The notes under the pieces: generated by a model
The model's database searches: none
Seen by the model: only the letters and a program-made list of their open reading frames with translations
What the model was told of the DNA's origin: nothing
Shown: piece after piece, positions 34,575-43,731 of the stretch
Layout: the number at the start of each line of letters is the position of its first letter
How positions within the stretch are numbered: position 1 is the first letter of the stretch
NCBI GenBank assembly: GCA_965214945.1
Contig: OZ244029.1
Span: forward strand, 248,001 to 312,000
DNA: 64,000 nucleotides
Reading direction: 5' to 3'
DNA from: JAAXHB01 sp965214945
GTDB lineage: Bacteria > Actinomycetota > Acidimicrobiia > Acidimicrobiales > Aldehydirespiratoraceae
Translations under genes and position numbers: made by a program

Positions 34575-35830
34575 GAGTCCAGAAAGTCCAGCCCCACGTC
34601 ACGGCACCTCGCCGAGAGCCCGTGAGGCGGCTGCGCACCCGGCTTCACACCTTCCGCTTGGCACTACGAAAGCCGCTAGTAACCGCAGCAGCGTCGCTTC
34701 GCTACCGCGCCGGGTTCCTTATCACGCTCGATGACGGCGAACATGCCGGCTGGGGTGAGGCGACTCCGTTGCCGGGATGGTCGCACCACACGGTGGTGCA
34801 GACCTCCGAGGCGTTGAGCCGCGCCCTGAGCCGGATCGAGGCCGAAGGCGAAGACGCCCTGGAGCCGGTGCTTCGCGACCTCGGGGACGGATGCGCTCGC
34901 GCCGCGGTCTTCGGCGCATGGGCCGATCTGTGTGCCCGCCGCGCCGGCCGCCAGCTCGCCCTGCACCTGTTAGAAAGCCATGTCGGCGCCGCGGCGCGCG
35001 ATGCGGTCGGCCCAGCGGTGGCAGTCAACGCGCTCGTTACCGCCTCCGACAAGTCCGAGGTCGCCGAGCAAGCCGCGACCGCCGTCAGAGCCGGTATCTC
35101 AACAGTGAAGCTCAAGGTCGGCGTCGTCGGGCCCTCCCAGGACATCCGACGGATCCGGGCGGCGCGGGCGGCTCTGGGTGCGGTGCCGGAGCTGCGCCTC
35201 GACGCCAATGGTGCCTGGGATCGCGCTACGGCAGTGGAGGTACTCGCAGCCGTCGAACCCTGCAGGATCGCCTGGTGCGAAGAGCCCGCCGACAGCCTCG
35301 AGGAGATGGCCGCCGTTCAACGGGCAACAGGTGTCGCCGTTGCCGCGGACGAGTCGATGCTCTCGGTGGACGACGCCGCGCAGGCCCTGAGGCTCGGGAT
35401 CGGCGTCCTCATCTTGAAGCCCCAGGCTCTGGGAGGCGCCGACCGGGCCTTGGACGCTGCCGTGCGCGCCCGCGGCGCCGGCGCAGCCGCGGTGGTGACC
35501 TCGCTGATGGACTCCGCCGTCGGCGTCGCCCATGCGCTGCACACAGCTGCCGCGGTCGACGCGCTCAGTAGCGCGCATACCGCCACCGCAACCGACGCGC
35601 TCAGCAGAACGCATACCGCCACCGCAACCGACACGCTCAGTAGCGCGCAGACCGCAGGGGCCGGAACGGGCCGTCATCGGGCGCACGCGCACGGCCTGGC
35701 CACCAGCGGGCTTCTCGCCGCCGACACGGCCGACCCGCCGACCGTCGAAAACGGCCTGATGCGCGTCCCCCGGACTCCCGGCCTGGGCGTCGTGCCAACA
35801 AACGTCGAGCCTCACAGGATGCAGCGTTAG
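34571..35830 (+). CDS. menC: o-Succinylbenzoate synthase (MenC)
   Basis: A 419-residue enolase-superfamily enzyme that dehydrates SHCHC to o-succinylbenzoate. Landmarks: TVKLKVG with the catalytic lysine pair, LRLDANGAW, WCEEPADSLEEM, VAADESML and LKPQALGG with the second-acidic and Lys sites. Near the C terminus, between GVAHALHTAAA and HAHGLATSGLLAAD, lies an insertion of three 12-residue repeats, absent from typical MenC. The insertion falls at the end of the barrel near the active site and could alter the enzyme; the frame is open. ATG overlaps the menD stop. Confidence 0.88.
   Translation: MRVQKVQPHVTAPRREPVRRLRTRLHTFRLALRKPLVTAAASLRYRAGFLITLDDGEHAGWGEATPLPGWSHHTVVQTSEALSRALSRIEAEGEDALEPVLRDLGDGCARAAVFGAWADLCARRAGRQLALHLLESHVGAAARDAVGPAVAVNALVTASDKSEVAEQAATAVRAGISTVKLKVGVVGPSQDIRRIRAARAALGAVPELRLDANGAWDRATAVEVLAAVEPCRIAWCEEPADSLEEMAAVQRATGVAVAADESMLSVDDAAQALRLGIGVLILKPQALGGADRALDAAVRARGAGAAAVVTSLMDSAVGVAHALHTAAAVDALSSAHTATATDALSRTHTATATDTLSSAQTAGAGTGRHRAHAHGLATSGLLAADTADPPTVENGLMRVPRTPGLGVVPTNVEPHRMQR
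35555..35656 (+). repeat. Three 36-bp tandem repeats inside menC
   Basis: Units at 35555-35590, 35591-35626 and a 30-bp partial at 35627-35656 encode VDALSSAHTATA, TDALSRTHTATA and TDTLSSAQTA. Copies differ by a few bases, so the expansion is recent but not brand new. Confidence 0.9.
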
Positions 35831-35842
35831 CCTCAACACGCT

Positions 35843-36448
35843 GTGGAGCTGCTCATCGTCCGACACGCCCGCCCAATGCGCGAGGTCTTGCCCGAGGGCT
35901 GCTCCGCAGACCCGGGGCTCTCCGACATCGGGGCCCTCCAGGCCGAAGCCGCGGCCGACTTCTTGGAACACGAGGGCATCCACCACATAGCGTCGTCATC
36001 GATGCGCAGGGCGATGGAGACCGCGGAGCCTCTCGCTAAGCGGTTGGGCCTGAGCGTTGAGAGCCTCGACGACCTGCGCGAGTCGGATCACCGCTCTAAC
36101 GTCTACGTGCCCTTGGAGGAAATCGACCGCGACGATCCCGCGACCGCCCACTACTGGGACGACGACCCACGCGCTTCGGTGTTTCCCGACGGCGAAGACA
36201 AGTTCCGGGCGCGTGTACTACGCGGCTTCGAGCACGTGATCGGCTCAAACCGCTCCCGCACCGTCGCGGTGTTCTGCCACGCCATGGTCACCAGCGTGTA
36301 CCTGCAGTGCCTGCTCGGACTGGAGAATCCGCTGTCGGTGCTGGTCGACTATTGCGGCATCACCCGGGTGGCCGCCGCGAGCAATGGCTACCGCACGGTG
36401 CGGTCGGTGAATGAGACCCACCATGTGCGCGGCCTGATAGGGCTCTGA
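35843..36448 (+). CDS. Histidine phosphatase family protein
   Basis: A 201-residue protein with the RHG-type motif at the start (VRHARPMRE), the second conserved segment SSSMRRAMETAEPLAKRL and the distal His in VAVFCHAMVTSVY. It belongs to the phosphoglycerate mutase-like phosphatase branch; RHAR in place of RHGE is common there. Substrates range from sugar phosphates to metabolite side products. The GTG at 35843 follows menC by 12 bp, so it may be in the menaquinone operon without a known role there. Confidence 0.75.
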   Translation: MELLIVRHARPMREVLPEGCSADPGLSDIGALQAEAAADFLEHEGIHHIASSSMRRAMETAEPLAKRLGLSVESLDDLRESDHRSNVYVPLEEIDRDDPATAHYWDDDPRASVFPDGEDKFRARVLRGFEHVIGSNRSRTVAVFCHAMVTSVYLQCLLGLENPLSVLVDYCGITRVAAASNGYRTVRSVNETHHVRGLIGL

Positions 36449-36453
36449 GCGCC

Positions 36454-37350
36454 GTGTTCACTCTCGTTGTGATGGCCGCCGGCGTCGGCTCGCGCTACGG
36501 CGGCGTCAAGCAGCTCGCGCCGGTAGGCCCTGACGGCGAGGCCTTCTTGGACTTCGCTATAGCTGGAGCCGTCAAGGCGGGAGCCTCCAAAGTGGTGATC
36601 GTGGTGCGCACCGAGATCGCCGACGACGTCCGCAGCCATGTGAAGGCGCGCCACGAAGCCCTAGCAAGCGCTGGAGTCGGCGTGGCGTACGTGTACCAAG
36701 ACCGGCTTGGCCCGCAGCGGGCCAAGCCCTGGGGCACCGGGCACGCAGCGCTCACGGCTGCGCCGGAAGTGGACGGGCCGTTCGTCATCTGCAACGCCGA
36801 CGACTACTACGGAGCGGCCGCCTTCGCGGCCTTGGCCGACCCGCTGCCCGAGCTTGGCTCTTATGAGGCCACTCTGTGCGGTTACCGACTCGGTTACACG
36901 CTGCCGGCGCAGGGCACGGTCAGCAGGGGTGTGTGCGAAGTCGTCGACGGCCGGCTCGTCGGCATAGTCGAGCACCACGGCGTCGCCCGCAGGGCTGACG
37001 GTGTGATCGCCTCGACCGACCCCGAAGCCGTGCTCGACGAGTCGGCGGTCGTCTCCATGAACCTGTGGGCCTTTCAGCCGGTCATGCTCGACTGGATTGA
37101 TGAGGGGTTCGGCTGCTTCCTCGACGTCCGCGGCGACGATCCCGACGCCGAGTACATACTCCCGGAAATCGTCGCTTCCAAAATGGTCGAAGGCGCCCTG
37201 ACGGTGCGCGCCGTCACCACCGACGACCACTGGACAGGCATCACCAATCCACAAGACCTGTTCAGCGCCCGCGCCGTCCTGTCCCGCCATAACGCCTGTA
37301 TGCCCTCGGAACATCCCGCACCTGTGGCCTCGAGACACCTCTTCGCGTAA
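36454..37350 (+). CDS. Nucleotidyltransferase family protein (sugar-1-phosphate type)
   Basis: A 298-residue GT-A-fold nucleotidyltransferase. The N terminus VVMAAGVGSRYGGVKQLAPVG is the nucleotide-binding signature with Gly-rich loop and Lys; FVICNADDYYG is the metal-binding acidic motif and EYILPEIVASKM closes the core. Such enzymes activate sugar phosphates as nucleotide sugars. It begins 5 bp after the histidine phosphatase stop, suggesting co-transcription. A strong hairpin follows the stop codon. Confidence 0.8.
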   Translation: MFTLVVMAAGVGSRYGGVKQLAPVGPDGEAFLDFAIAGAVKAGASKVVIVVRTEIADDVRSHVKARHEALASAGVGVAYVYQDRLGPQRAKPWGTGHAALTAAPEVDGPFVICNADDYYGAAAFAALADPLPELGSYEATLCGYRLGYTLPAQGTVSRGVCEVVDGRLVGIVEHHGVARRADGVIASTDPEAVLDESAVVSMNLWAFQPVMLDWIDEGFGCFLDVRGDDPDAEYILPEIVASKMVEGALTVRAVTTDDHWTGITNPQDLFSARAVLSRHNACMPSEHPAPVASRHLFA

Positions 37351-37390
37351 AGAAGGCCGGCGGTCGCAAACCGCCGGACGCGACCCTTCT
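37351..37390 (+). terminator. Nested hairpin terminator after the nucleotidyltransferase
   Basis: CCGGCGGT (37357-37364) pairs perfectly with ACCGCCGG (37370-37377) across a 5-nt loop. An outer stem AGAAGG (37351-37356)/CCTTCT (37385-37390) encloses it. There is no U-run, as is common in high-GC actinobacteria. The remaining bases to 37534 hold only the next gene's ribosome site. Confidence 0.6.
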
Positions 37391-37534
37391 GGCATCGGGC
37401 CTCATCAGCGGCTCGGCTCTCGGCTCGGGGGCAGAGTCCTGCTGGCGGCCCATCCCGCGCGGCGGAGTGCTGGACAGCGCCGGTCCGCCGCGGCATTATG
37501 GGGTTGTTTATCCGCCGACCCTCGCGAGGAGTTC

Positions 37535-38014
37535 ATGCACTCTGTGACCCTGAACGTAAACGGCGCCGAGCGGAGCTTCCAGACGGAGCCCCGCACTTTG
37601 CTGGTGCACGCGCTGCGCGACGATCTGGGCCTGACCGGCACCAACGTGGGCTGCGACTCCAGCAGTTGCGGCGCGTGCACGGTGTTGGTGGACGGACAGT
37701 CCGCCAAGTCGTGCACCATGTTCGCCGTCCAGGCCGACGGCGCCGACATCACCACGATCGAGGGCCTGGCCGCCGCCGACGGGACGCTGCACCCCATGCA
37801 GCAAGCCTTCCACGAGCACCACGCCCTGCAGTGCGGCTACTGCACGCCCGGCATGGTGATGGCCGCCGTCTCGCTGGTGGAGGAATACCCAGGCCTCGAC
37901 GAGCACGGCGTGCGACACGGCCTCGAAGGCAACCTCTGCCGCTGCACCGGCTACCAGAACATCGTCGACGCCGTGCTCGCTGTGGCAGGCTCTTCACAGC
38001 CAGGAGGTGACTGA
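37535..38014 (+). CDS. 2Fe-2S subunit of a molybdenum hydroxylase (CoxS/CutS-like)
   Basis: A 159-residue iron-sulfur subunit. Plant-type 2Fe-2S cysteines are in NVGCDSSSCGACTVLVDG with SAKSC; the second cluster is in LQCGYCTPGM and GNLCRCTGYQNIV. It transfers electrons from the molybdopterin site of the large subunit to FAD in the medium subunit. GAGGAG lies before the ATG. The next gene starts 4 bp after its stop. The trio resembles form II CO dehydrogenase-like and other xanthine-oxidase-family hydroxylases. Confidence 0.9.
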   Translation: MHSVTLNVNGAERSFQTEPRTLLVHALRDDLGLTGTNVGCDSSSCGACTVLVDGQSAKSCTMFAVQADGADITTIEGLAAADGTLHPMQQAFHEHHALQCGYCTPGMVMAAVSLVEEYPGLDEHGVRHGLEGNLCRCTGYQNIVDAVLAVAGSSQPGGD

Positions 38015-38018
38015 AGCC

Positions 38019-40400
38019 ATGACCGTCACTGAAGCCCCTGCCCATCTTGGCACTCGCCGGCTGCGCCGCGAGGACCCCGCCCTGCTCACCGGCGAGGCGA
38101 AGTTCATAGACGACCTCAACCTTCCCGGAGCGGTATGGGTGGGAGTCGTGCGCTCCACAGAGGCCCACGCCTCCATCATCGACATCGACGGATCGGCCGC
38201 GCTCGACATCGACGGTGTCAACGAGGTGCTCACCGGCGAAGACCTCGCCGAGATGTGGGGCGGCGGGGCTCTGCCGTGTGCCTGGCCGGTGACAGCCGAC
38301 ATGCGCAACCCGGCTCACCTTCCGGTGGCCGTCGGCGAGGCCAAGTACGTCGGCGACGCGGTTGCGGTGGTGCTCGCCGACTCGCGCTACGCCGCCGCCG
38401 ACGGCGCCGCTGCGGTGGTGGTCGAATACGAGCCGCACCCCGCCGTGATCGACATTGAGGCGGCGTTAGCCGACGGCGCCCCGCTGGTGCACGAGACGCT
38501 CGACACCAATGAGAGTTACACGTGGCCACTGATCCCCGACCCCGACGCCGTGGAGGCCGCCTTCGCGAACGCCGCTCACGTGATCCGAGAGCGCTATGTG
38601 CAGCAGCGGCTCATCCCCGCGGCGATGGAGCCGCGAGGCGTTGCGGCTGTGCCGTCGCCTGCCGGGGGCGAGCTGACGCTCTACTCCGCCACGCAGATCC
38701 CCCACATCCTCAAGGTGATGACCGCGGTCACGCTCGGCATTGGCGAGAACAAGCTGCGCGTCGTCGCCCCTGCCGTGGGAGGCGGCTTCGGCTCCAAGCT
38801 CAACGTCTACGCCGAGGAGATCCTGTGTACCGCGCTGGCGCTGCGCCGGGGAGTGCCGGTGCGCTGGACCGAGGGCCGGGCCGAGGCAGCCGTGTCCACC
38901 ATCCAGGGGCGGGGCCAGGTGCAGCACATCGAGCTGGCCGCCGACGCCGACGGCAAGGTGCAGGCCGTTCGCACCAAGCTCGTGGCCGACATGGGCGCAT
39001 ACCTGCAGCTCGTCACGCCGGGGATCCCGCTGCTCGGAGCGTTCCTGTATCACGGCTGCTACGACATCCCGCACTACTCCTTCGAGTGCACCTCGGTGTT
39101 CACCAACAAGACACCCACCGACGCCTACAGGGGCGCAGGCCGGCCCGAAGCCACCTACGCCATCGAGCGGGCTATGGACTCCCTCGCTGCTGCGGTGGGC
39201 GTCACGCCCGAGGAAATACGCGCACGCAACTTCATCGCGGCTGACGCCTTCCCCTATGAATCGTGCGCCGGGCTGGTCTTCGACAGCGGCGACTACGGCG
39301 CGGTACTCGACAAGGCCGTAGAGCTGGCAGAACTCGACGAGCACCGCGCCGAGCAGGCACGCCGCCGCGCCGAGGGCTCTCAGCGTCAGATCGGCGTCGG
39401 CTTCTCCAGCTACGTGGAAATGTGCGGGCTGGCCCCCAGCCGGGTGCTGGCGTCGCTCAGCTACGGAGCCGGCGGCTGGGAGGCCGCCACCGTGCGGGTG
39501 CTGCCCACCGCCAAGGTGCAGGTGGTGACCGGCTCGACACCTCACGGGCAAGGCCACGAAACGGCGTGGTCGATGATCGTGGCCGACCAGCTCGGCGTTG
39601 ACCCCGACGACGTGGAGGTGCTGCACTCCGACACGGCCGTGAGCCCCACCGGCATGGACACCTACGGGTCCAGGTCGCTGGCGGTCGGCGGCACGGCGGT
39701 TTACATGGCCGCTGAGCGGGTGCTCGACAAGGCCCGGCTCATCGCCGCCCACCAGCTGGAGGCCAATCCCGACGACTTGGAGTACTCCAGCGGCGCATTC
39801 CGCGTCAAGGGCACGCCCGAGGCTGCTGCGGCGCTCGGCGAGATCGCCTTCGCGGCGTTCACCGCTCACGACCTGCCCGACGGCGTGGAGCCCAACCTAG
39901 AGGCGCACGTCACCTACGACCCGCCGAACTTCACCTTCCCCAACGGCACCCACATCGCCGTGGTGGAGGTGGACATCGAGACCGGCGAAGTCGACGTGGT
40001 CGACTACGTGGCCGTCGACGACTGCGGCAATCAAGTCAACCCGCTGATCGTGGAGGGCCAGGTACACGGCGGCATCCTGCAGGGCGCCGCGCAGGCCCTG
40101 TACGAGGACGCCGTGTACACCGACGACGGACAGCTGGTCACTGCCAACCTGGGCGACTATTTGGTGCCTTCGGCCGCCGAGGCGCCCCGATACCGGCTGG
40201 GCAGCAACTCCACGCCGAGCCCGACGAACCCGATGGGCGTGAAAGGGATCGGCGAGGCCGGCACGATCGCCGCTGCGCCCGCGGTGATCAATGCCATAGT
40301 GGACGCGCTGAGGCCCATGGGTGTCACCGACGTGGAGATGCCCGCATCGCCCCAGACCGTCTGGAGAGCCATTTCCGAAGCCCGAGGAGGTGCGTCGTGA
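38019..40400 (+). CDS. Molybdopterin-binding large subunit of a molybdenum hydroxylase (form II CoxL-like)
   Basis: A roughly 793-residue catalytic subunit of the xanthine oxidase family. Molybdopterin contacts include VGGGFGSKLNVY and STPHGQGHETAWSM, and the conserved active-site glutamate lies in KGIGEAGTIAAAP. The loop reads AYRGAGRPEA, the form II signature; true carbon monoxide dehydrogenases have the AYxCSFR loop. It more likely hydroxylates an N-heterocycle, aldehyde or purine-like compound than CO. The ATG at 38019 is used because AGGAGG at 38002-38007 is the ribosome site, which rules out the GTG overlapping it. It is followed by the FAD subunit with a GTGA overlap. Confidence 0.88.
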   Translation: MTVTEAPAHLGTRRLRREDPALLTGEAKFIDDLNLPGAVWVGVVRSTEAHASIIDIDGSAALDIDGVNEVLTGEDLAEMWGGGALPCAWPVTADMRNPAHLPVAVGEAKYVGDAVAVVLADSRYAAADGAAAVVVEYEPHPAVIDIEAALADGAPLVHETLDTNESYTWPLIPDPDAVEAAFANAAHVIRERYVQQRLIPAAMEPRGVAAVPSPAGGELTLYSATQIPHILKVMTAVTLGIGENKLRVVAPAVGGGFGSKLNVYAEEILCTALALRRGVPVRWTEGRAEAAVSTIQGRGQVQHIELAADADGKVQAVRTKLVADMGAYLQLVTPGIPLLGAFLYHGCYDIPHYSFECTSVFTNKTPTDAYRGAGRPEATYAIERAMDSLAAAVGVTPEEIRARNFIAADAFPYESCAGLVFDSGDYGAVLDKAVELAELDEHRAEQARRRAEGSQRQIGVGFSSYVEMCGLAPSRVLASLSYGAGGWEAATVRVLPTAKVQVVTGSTPHGQGHETAWSMIVADQLGVDPDDVEVLHSDTAVSPTGMDTYGSRSLAVGGTAVYMAAERVLDKARLIAAHQLEANPDDLEYSSGAFRVKGTPEAAAALGEIAFAAFTAHDLPDGVEPNLEAHVTYDPPNFTFPNGTHIAVVEVDIETGEVDVVDYVAVDDCGNQVNPLIVEGQVHGGILQGAAQALYEDAVYTDDGQLVTANLGDYLVPSAAEAPRYRLGSNSTPSPTNPMGVKGIGEAGTIAAAPAVINAIVDALRPMGVTDVEMPASPQTVWRAISEARGGAS

Positions 40401-41215
40401 TCCCCGCCGCTTTCGACTACCAGGTGGCCGACTCGGCCGAGCATGCCGTCGCGCTGCTAGCCGAGCACGGCGACGAGGCAAAGCTGCTGGCCGGCGGACA
40501 CAGCCTCATCCCGATGATGCGCTACCGGCTGGCGGTGCCGGCCCTGCTGGTGGACGTCGGGCGCTTGGACGGCTTGCGCTACATCCGGCGCGACGACGGT
40601 GTAATCTCGATCGGCGCTCTTACTCGTCACAGCGAGCTGGAGCACTCCGAACTCCTGGCCGGGTCCTGCCCGCTTCTGGCGTCGGTGGCGGCGCTGGTCG
40701 GAGACCCGGCAGTTCGTCACCGGGGCACGCTCGGCGGCACCCTCGCCCACGCCGACCCGGCGTCGGACCTGCCGGCGACGGTGCTGGCGCTCGACGGCGT
40801 GATCACCGCCCAAGGTCCGGGCGGCAGCCGCGACATCGCCGCTGCGGACTTCTTCAGGGGATATTTTGAGTCGGCGCTCTCCGAAGACGAGATGATCACC
40901 GAAGTGCGGGTTCCGGTCTCAGAAGGGGGTTGGAACTACCAGAAGTTCAACCGCCGCGCCCAGGACTGGGCCATCGTCGGGGTGGCTGTCGCCGGCGGCG
41001 GCGCCGGCGTGAGCCTTGTCAACATGGGATCGACGCCGATGCGGGCCTCCGCTGTGGAGGCCGCAGTCGCGTCAGGCGCGTCGGCCGCTGAGGCGGCGGC
41101 GCTCGCCGCGGACGGCCTTGAGCCTCCCGAAGACCTCAACGCCGACGCCGAGTACCGCAGCCACCTGGCGCGGGTGCTCACCCGCCGCGCCTTGCAAGCC
41201 GCCGGCTTGGCCTGA
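40397..41215 (+). CDS. FAD-binding subunit of a molybdenum hydroxylase (CoxM-like)
   Basis: A 272-residue FAD subunit. The flavin site is visible as LLAGGHSLIPMMRYR and VAALVGDPAVRHRGTLGGTLAHADPASD. The C-terminal CoxM domain ends GLEPPEDLNADAEYRSHLARVLTRRAL. It accepts electrons from the 2Fe-2S subunit. The GTG overlaps the large-subunit stop and GAGGAGG lies upstream, so the three subunits are one operon in small-large-medium order. No coxDEF maturation genes follow. Confidence 0.9.
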   Translation: MIPAAFDYQVADSAEHAVALLAEHGDEAKLLAGGHSLIPMMRYRLAVPALLVDVGRLDGLRYIRRDDGVISIGALTRHSELEHSELLAGSCPLLASVAALVGDPAVRHRGTLGGTLAHADPASDLPATVLALDGVITAQGPGGSRDIAAADFFRGYFESALSEDEMITEVRVPVSEGGWNYQKFNRRAQDWAIVGVAVAGGGAGVSLVNMGSTPMRASAVEAAVASGASAAEAAALAADGLEPPEDLNADAEYRSHLARVLTRRALQAAGLA

Positions 41216-41269
41216 GCTTTAGCCCGGGCGAAGACAACCGCAGCCCCCGGCGTCGCCTGCCCCGGCGGC

Positions 41270-41283
41270 GCCCGCTGGCGGGC
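41270..41283 (+). terminator. Short GC hairpin after the hydroxylase operon
   Basis: GCCCGCTGGCGGGC is a compact inverted repeat 54 bp after the FAD-subunit stop, before the next gene's own ribosome site. It lacks a U-tract. Confidence 0.35.
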
Positions 41284-41363
41284 ATGTCATAGTCCGCAGC
41301 CGCGCTCGCAGACATGGGCTACGCTGTCGGCTGTCCCAGCGAACTGGGCGCAGGAGGCCTGCC

Positions 41364-42923
41364 TTGACGCGTACAGCGCTGGGCGGGATGGTTGCCACCG
41401 TCGATCATCTGGCCACCGGTGTGGGCGTAGACCTGCTGCGCCGCGGCGGATCGGCAGCCGACGCTGCGGTGGGTGCCAACGCGGTGCTGGCTGTGGTGGC
41501 GCCGCACATGTGCGGGCCGGGGGGCGACGTGTGGGCTCTGGTGCACGACGGCGGAAGCGGGTTGCCTGCCGCGCTCGACAGCTCCGGATTCGCGGGGTCG
41601 GGCGCCGACGCCAACCGGATGCGGGCTCAGGGGTATTCCCAAATCCCGCTGCGCGGCAGTGTCGCTTCTGTCACCGTGCCCGGCGCTGTCGACGGCTGGC
41701 TGGCCCTGCACGACCGCTACGGTCGTCTGCCGCTCGCGGAGGTGTTCGCCGAGGCGATCCGCATTGCTGATAGCGGTTTCGCGGCCTCGCCGCTGCTGGT
41801 GGCGCGCGCCGGCGAGGTTGCCGGGGTTGAGGGCAACACCGACATAGGTGCCGACCTGGTGCCGGGCGCCGCAGTTTGTCGGCCGGGCACGGCTCGGGCG
41901 CTGCGCGCCATCGTGAGGCGCGGGCGTGACGGCTTCTACGGCGGCGAGTTTGGCGAGGGCCTGCTGAGCCTCGGTGACGGCGAGTACGTGCCTGCAGACC
42001 TGCAGACGCCGATAGCCCGCTGGGTAGACCCGGTGCGTGTCGAGGCTCTCGGGCACGTGCTTTGGACGGTGCCGCCTGCGTCGCAGGGCTATCTCACGCT
42101 CGCGTCGGCGTGGATTGCCGACGGGCTTGAACTGCCAGACGCCCCCGACGGCCTTTGGGCTCATCTGCTGGTGGAGGCCGCCGCGCAGGCAGCACACGAC
42201 CGGGTCGCCGTACTGCACGACGGCGCCGACGCCCAGGCGCTAGTGGCCCCAGATCGGCTCGCCCCTCGCCGCGCCGCCATCGACGCCGGGCGCGCCGCCA
42301 ACCTTGTGATGCCTGCCGCCGGCGGTGACACCACCTATCTGTGCGCCGCGGATGCCGACGGCATGGGCGTGTCGCTGATCAACTCCAACGCCAGCGGCTT
42401 CGGCGCGCATCTCGTGGCCGGAACCACCGGCATCTTCGTCCACGACCGCGGCATCGGCTTCAGCCTCGAGCAGGGCCATCCGGCCGAGTACGGCCCCGGC
42501 CGGCGTCCACCTCACACGCTTTCGCCGGCGCTGGTCACCACCGCCGACGGCTCGCTTCGGCAGGTGCTCGGCACGATGGGAGGCGACTCTCAGCCGCAGG
42601 TGCTGCTGCAGCTTCTCGACCGCACGCTTCGGCTCGGCCAGTCCCCGGGCGAAGCGATCTCAGCACCCCGGTGGGTGTTGGGCCCCGCCGACCACGACGC
42701 CGGATTCGACACATGGAATCCGGGCCAGGCCCGACGTGTGCTGGTCGAGGATCCCTCCACTGGCTGGGCCGAGGCTCTGCAGCAGCGCGGTCACGCCGTG
42801 GCGGCGCACCGCGTCGACCGCAGCAGCTTCGGACATGCGCAGATGATCGCGGTCACCGACGTGGGCGCACTGTCGGGTGCCGCCGATCTTAGAGCCCTCA
42901 TAGGTGCCGCTGCCGGGCTGTGA
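41364..42923 (+). CDS. Gamma-glutamyltransferase-like Ntn hydrolase
   Basis: A 519-residue GGT-family protein, which would self-cleave before a threonine. The predicted nucleophile is Thr323 in AAGGDTTYLCAAD. MCGPGGDVWALVHDGG matches the glycine-rich substrate region, SNASGFGAHLVAG is the downstream GFGA-type segment, and PPHTLSPALV resembles the usual P-x-T-x-x-P. No signal peptide is visible, so it may act in the cytoplasm on a gamma-glutamyl or other amide. The TTG at 41364 has AGGAGG 6 nt upstream. Its place after the hydroxylase and before the GntR gene suggests a step in the same catabolic pathway. Confidence 0.75.
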   Translation: MTRTALGGMVATVDHLATGVGVDLLRRGGSAADAAVGANAVLAVVAPHMCGPGGDVWALVHDGGSGLPAALDSSGFAGSGADANRMRAQGYSQIPLRGSVASVTVPGAVDGWLALHDRYGRLPLAEVFAEAIRIADSGFAASPLLVARAGEVAGVEGNTDIGADLVPGAAVCRPGTARALRAIVRRGRDGFYGGEFGEGLLSLGDGEYVPADLQTPIARWVDPVRVEALGHVLWTVPPASQGYLTLASAWIADGLELPDAPDGLWAHLLVEAAAQAAHDRVAVLHDGADAQALVAPDRLAPRRAAIDAGRAANLVMPAAGGDTTYLCAADADGMGVSLINSNASGFGAHLVAGTTGIFVHDRGIGFSLEQGHPAEYGPGRRPPHTLSPALVTTADGSLRQVLGTMGGDSQPQVLLQLLDRTLRLGQSPGEAISAPRWVLGPADHDAGFDTWNPGQARRVLVEDPSTGWAEALQQRGHAVAAHRVDRSSFGHAQMIAVTDVGALSGAADLRALIGAAAGL

Positions 42924-42979
42924 CGCGACGGTCAGGCGGCTGGTGCTGCTGCCGGGCTGTGATGCGACGGGTCAGGCGG
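42909..42979. repeat. 31-bp direct repeat spanning two converging stop codons
   Basis: GCTGCCGGGCTGTGA(C/T)GCGACG and the bases after it occur at 42909-42939 and 42948-42979. The first copy covers the end of the GGT-like gene, the second the end of the GntR gene. Confidence 0.8.
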
Positions 42980-43703
42980 AGCGCTCGGCTTGAGTGGAGG
43001 CCGGCGGGTCGATGGTGTCCGCCAGTGCCTGGATTGCGTGAGCCCGGTGCACGCGGCTCTCCCTGATGAACGACTCGCAGTCGCCCTCCGCGACGGCGCG
43101 CATCATCCGCCGGTGCTGGTTGTGCACCAGCTCGCGGTTCTCTTCGACCATCAGGTAGCGCAGCCGGTAGCGGTCCGATGAGTCCCACAGGATTCGCAGA
43201 AGGCGAACCAGCAGAGGCAGCCCCGAGGCCTCGAACACGGTGAAATGGAAGCGCCGGTTCACTTTGGTGAGCGTGATGACGTCGTCTTGTGCCCGCTCCA
43301 TCTCGACGATGATCCCGCGAAGACCTGCCACGTCGGCGGCCTTCAGCCGCGGGATGGCCTCGCGCACCGCCTCGGTCTCCAGCAGATCGCGGATCCGGTA
43401 GATCTCGATGAGGTCGTCCATGTCGAGCGCCGCCACCACGTAGCCGCGGTGAGGCCGGTACACCACATGTCCCTCACCCTCGAGGATCCGCAGCGCCTCC
43501 CGCACGGGCAGCGCGGAGACTCCCAGCTCCTCGCCGATCGCGTCGGGCCGCACAGCCGCCCCCGGACGTAGGCGGCCGTCGAGCAACTGCTGTCGGATCT
43601 CCGCTAGCACCGCCTCCTGGGCGGTCTTGGGCCTCTTGAACTTGCTCTTCCGACGAGAGGCCTGGCTGTTGTGGGATTTCGACGACGGCACGGTCTCCAT
43701 CAT
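42972..43703 (-). CDS. GntR-family regulator (FadR/FCD subfamily)
   Basis: A 243-residue repressor. The winged HTH is typical: AQEAVLAEIRQQLLDGRLRPG, then VSALPVREALRILEGEGHVVY and PHRGYVVA. The FCD ligand domain follows, with EIYRIRDLLETEAV, the metal/ligand His of RRFHFTVFEASG, and HNQHRRMMRAVAEGD. FCD regulators usually sense a carboxylic acid. It is divergent from the ABC transporter operon, and the palindrome in the gap covers the -10 boxes of both directions. It probably controls the transporter and its own expression. Either of two adjacent ATGs could start it. Confidence 0.9.
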   Translation of the reverse strand: MMETVPSSKSHNSQASRRKSKFKRPKTAQEAVLAEIRQQLLDGRLRPGAAVRPDAIGEELGVSALPVREALRILEGEGHVVYRPHRGYVVAALDMDDLIEIYRIRDLLETEAVREAIPRLKAADVAGLRGIIVEMERAQDDVITLTKVNRRFHFTVFEASGLPLLVRLLRILWDSSDRYRLRYLMVEENRELVHNQHRRMMRAVAEGDCESFIRESRVHRAHAIQALADTIDPPASTQAERSA

Positions 43704-43716
43704 GCCATGAACAGAT

Positions 43717-43731
43717 TTGATATACTATCAA
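43717..43731. promoter_or_regulatory. Palindromic operator over two overlapping -10 boxes
   Basis: TTGATA-TAC-TATCAA is a perfect inverted repeat in the gap between the GntR gene and the transporter operon. It contains TATACT (43721-43726) on the plus strand and TAGTAT (43722-43727) on the minus strand, so a bound GntR dimer would block both promoters. Confidence 0.7.

Noticed and set aside
38019..40400. Genuine carbon monoxide dehydrogenase
   Set aside because: The active-site loop is AYRGAGR, not the AYxCSFR of form I enzymes, and no coxDEF genes are present, so CO oxidation is not supported.
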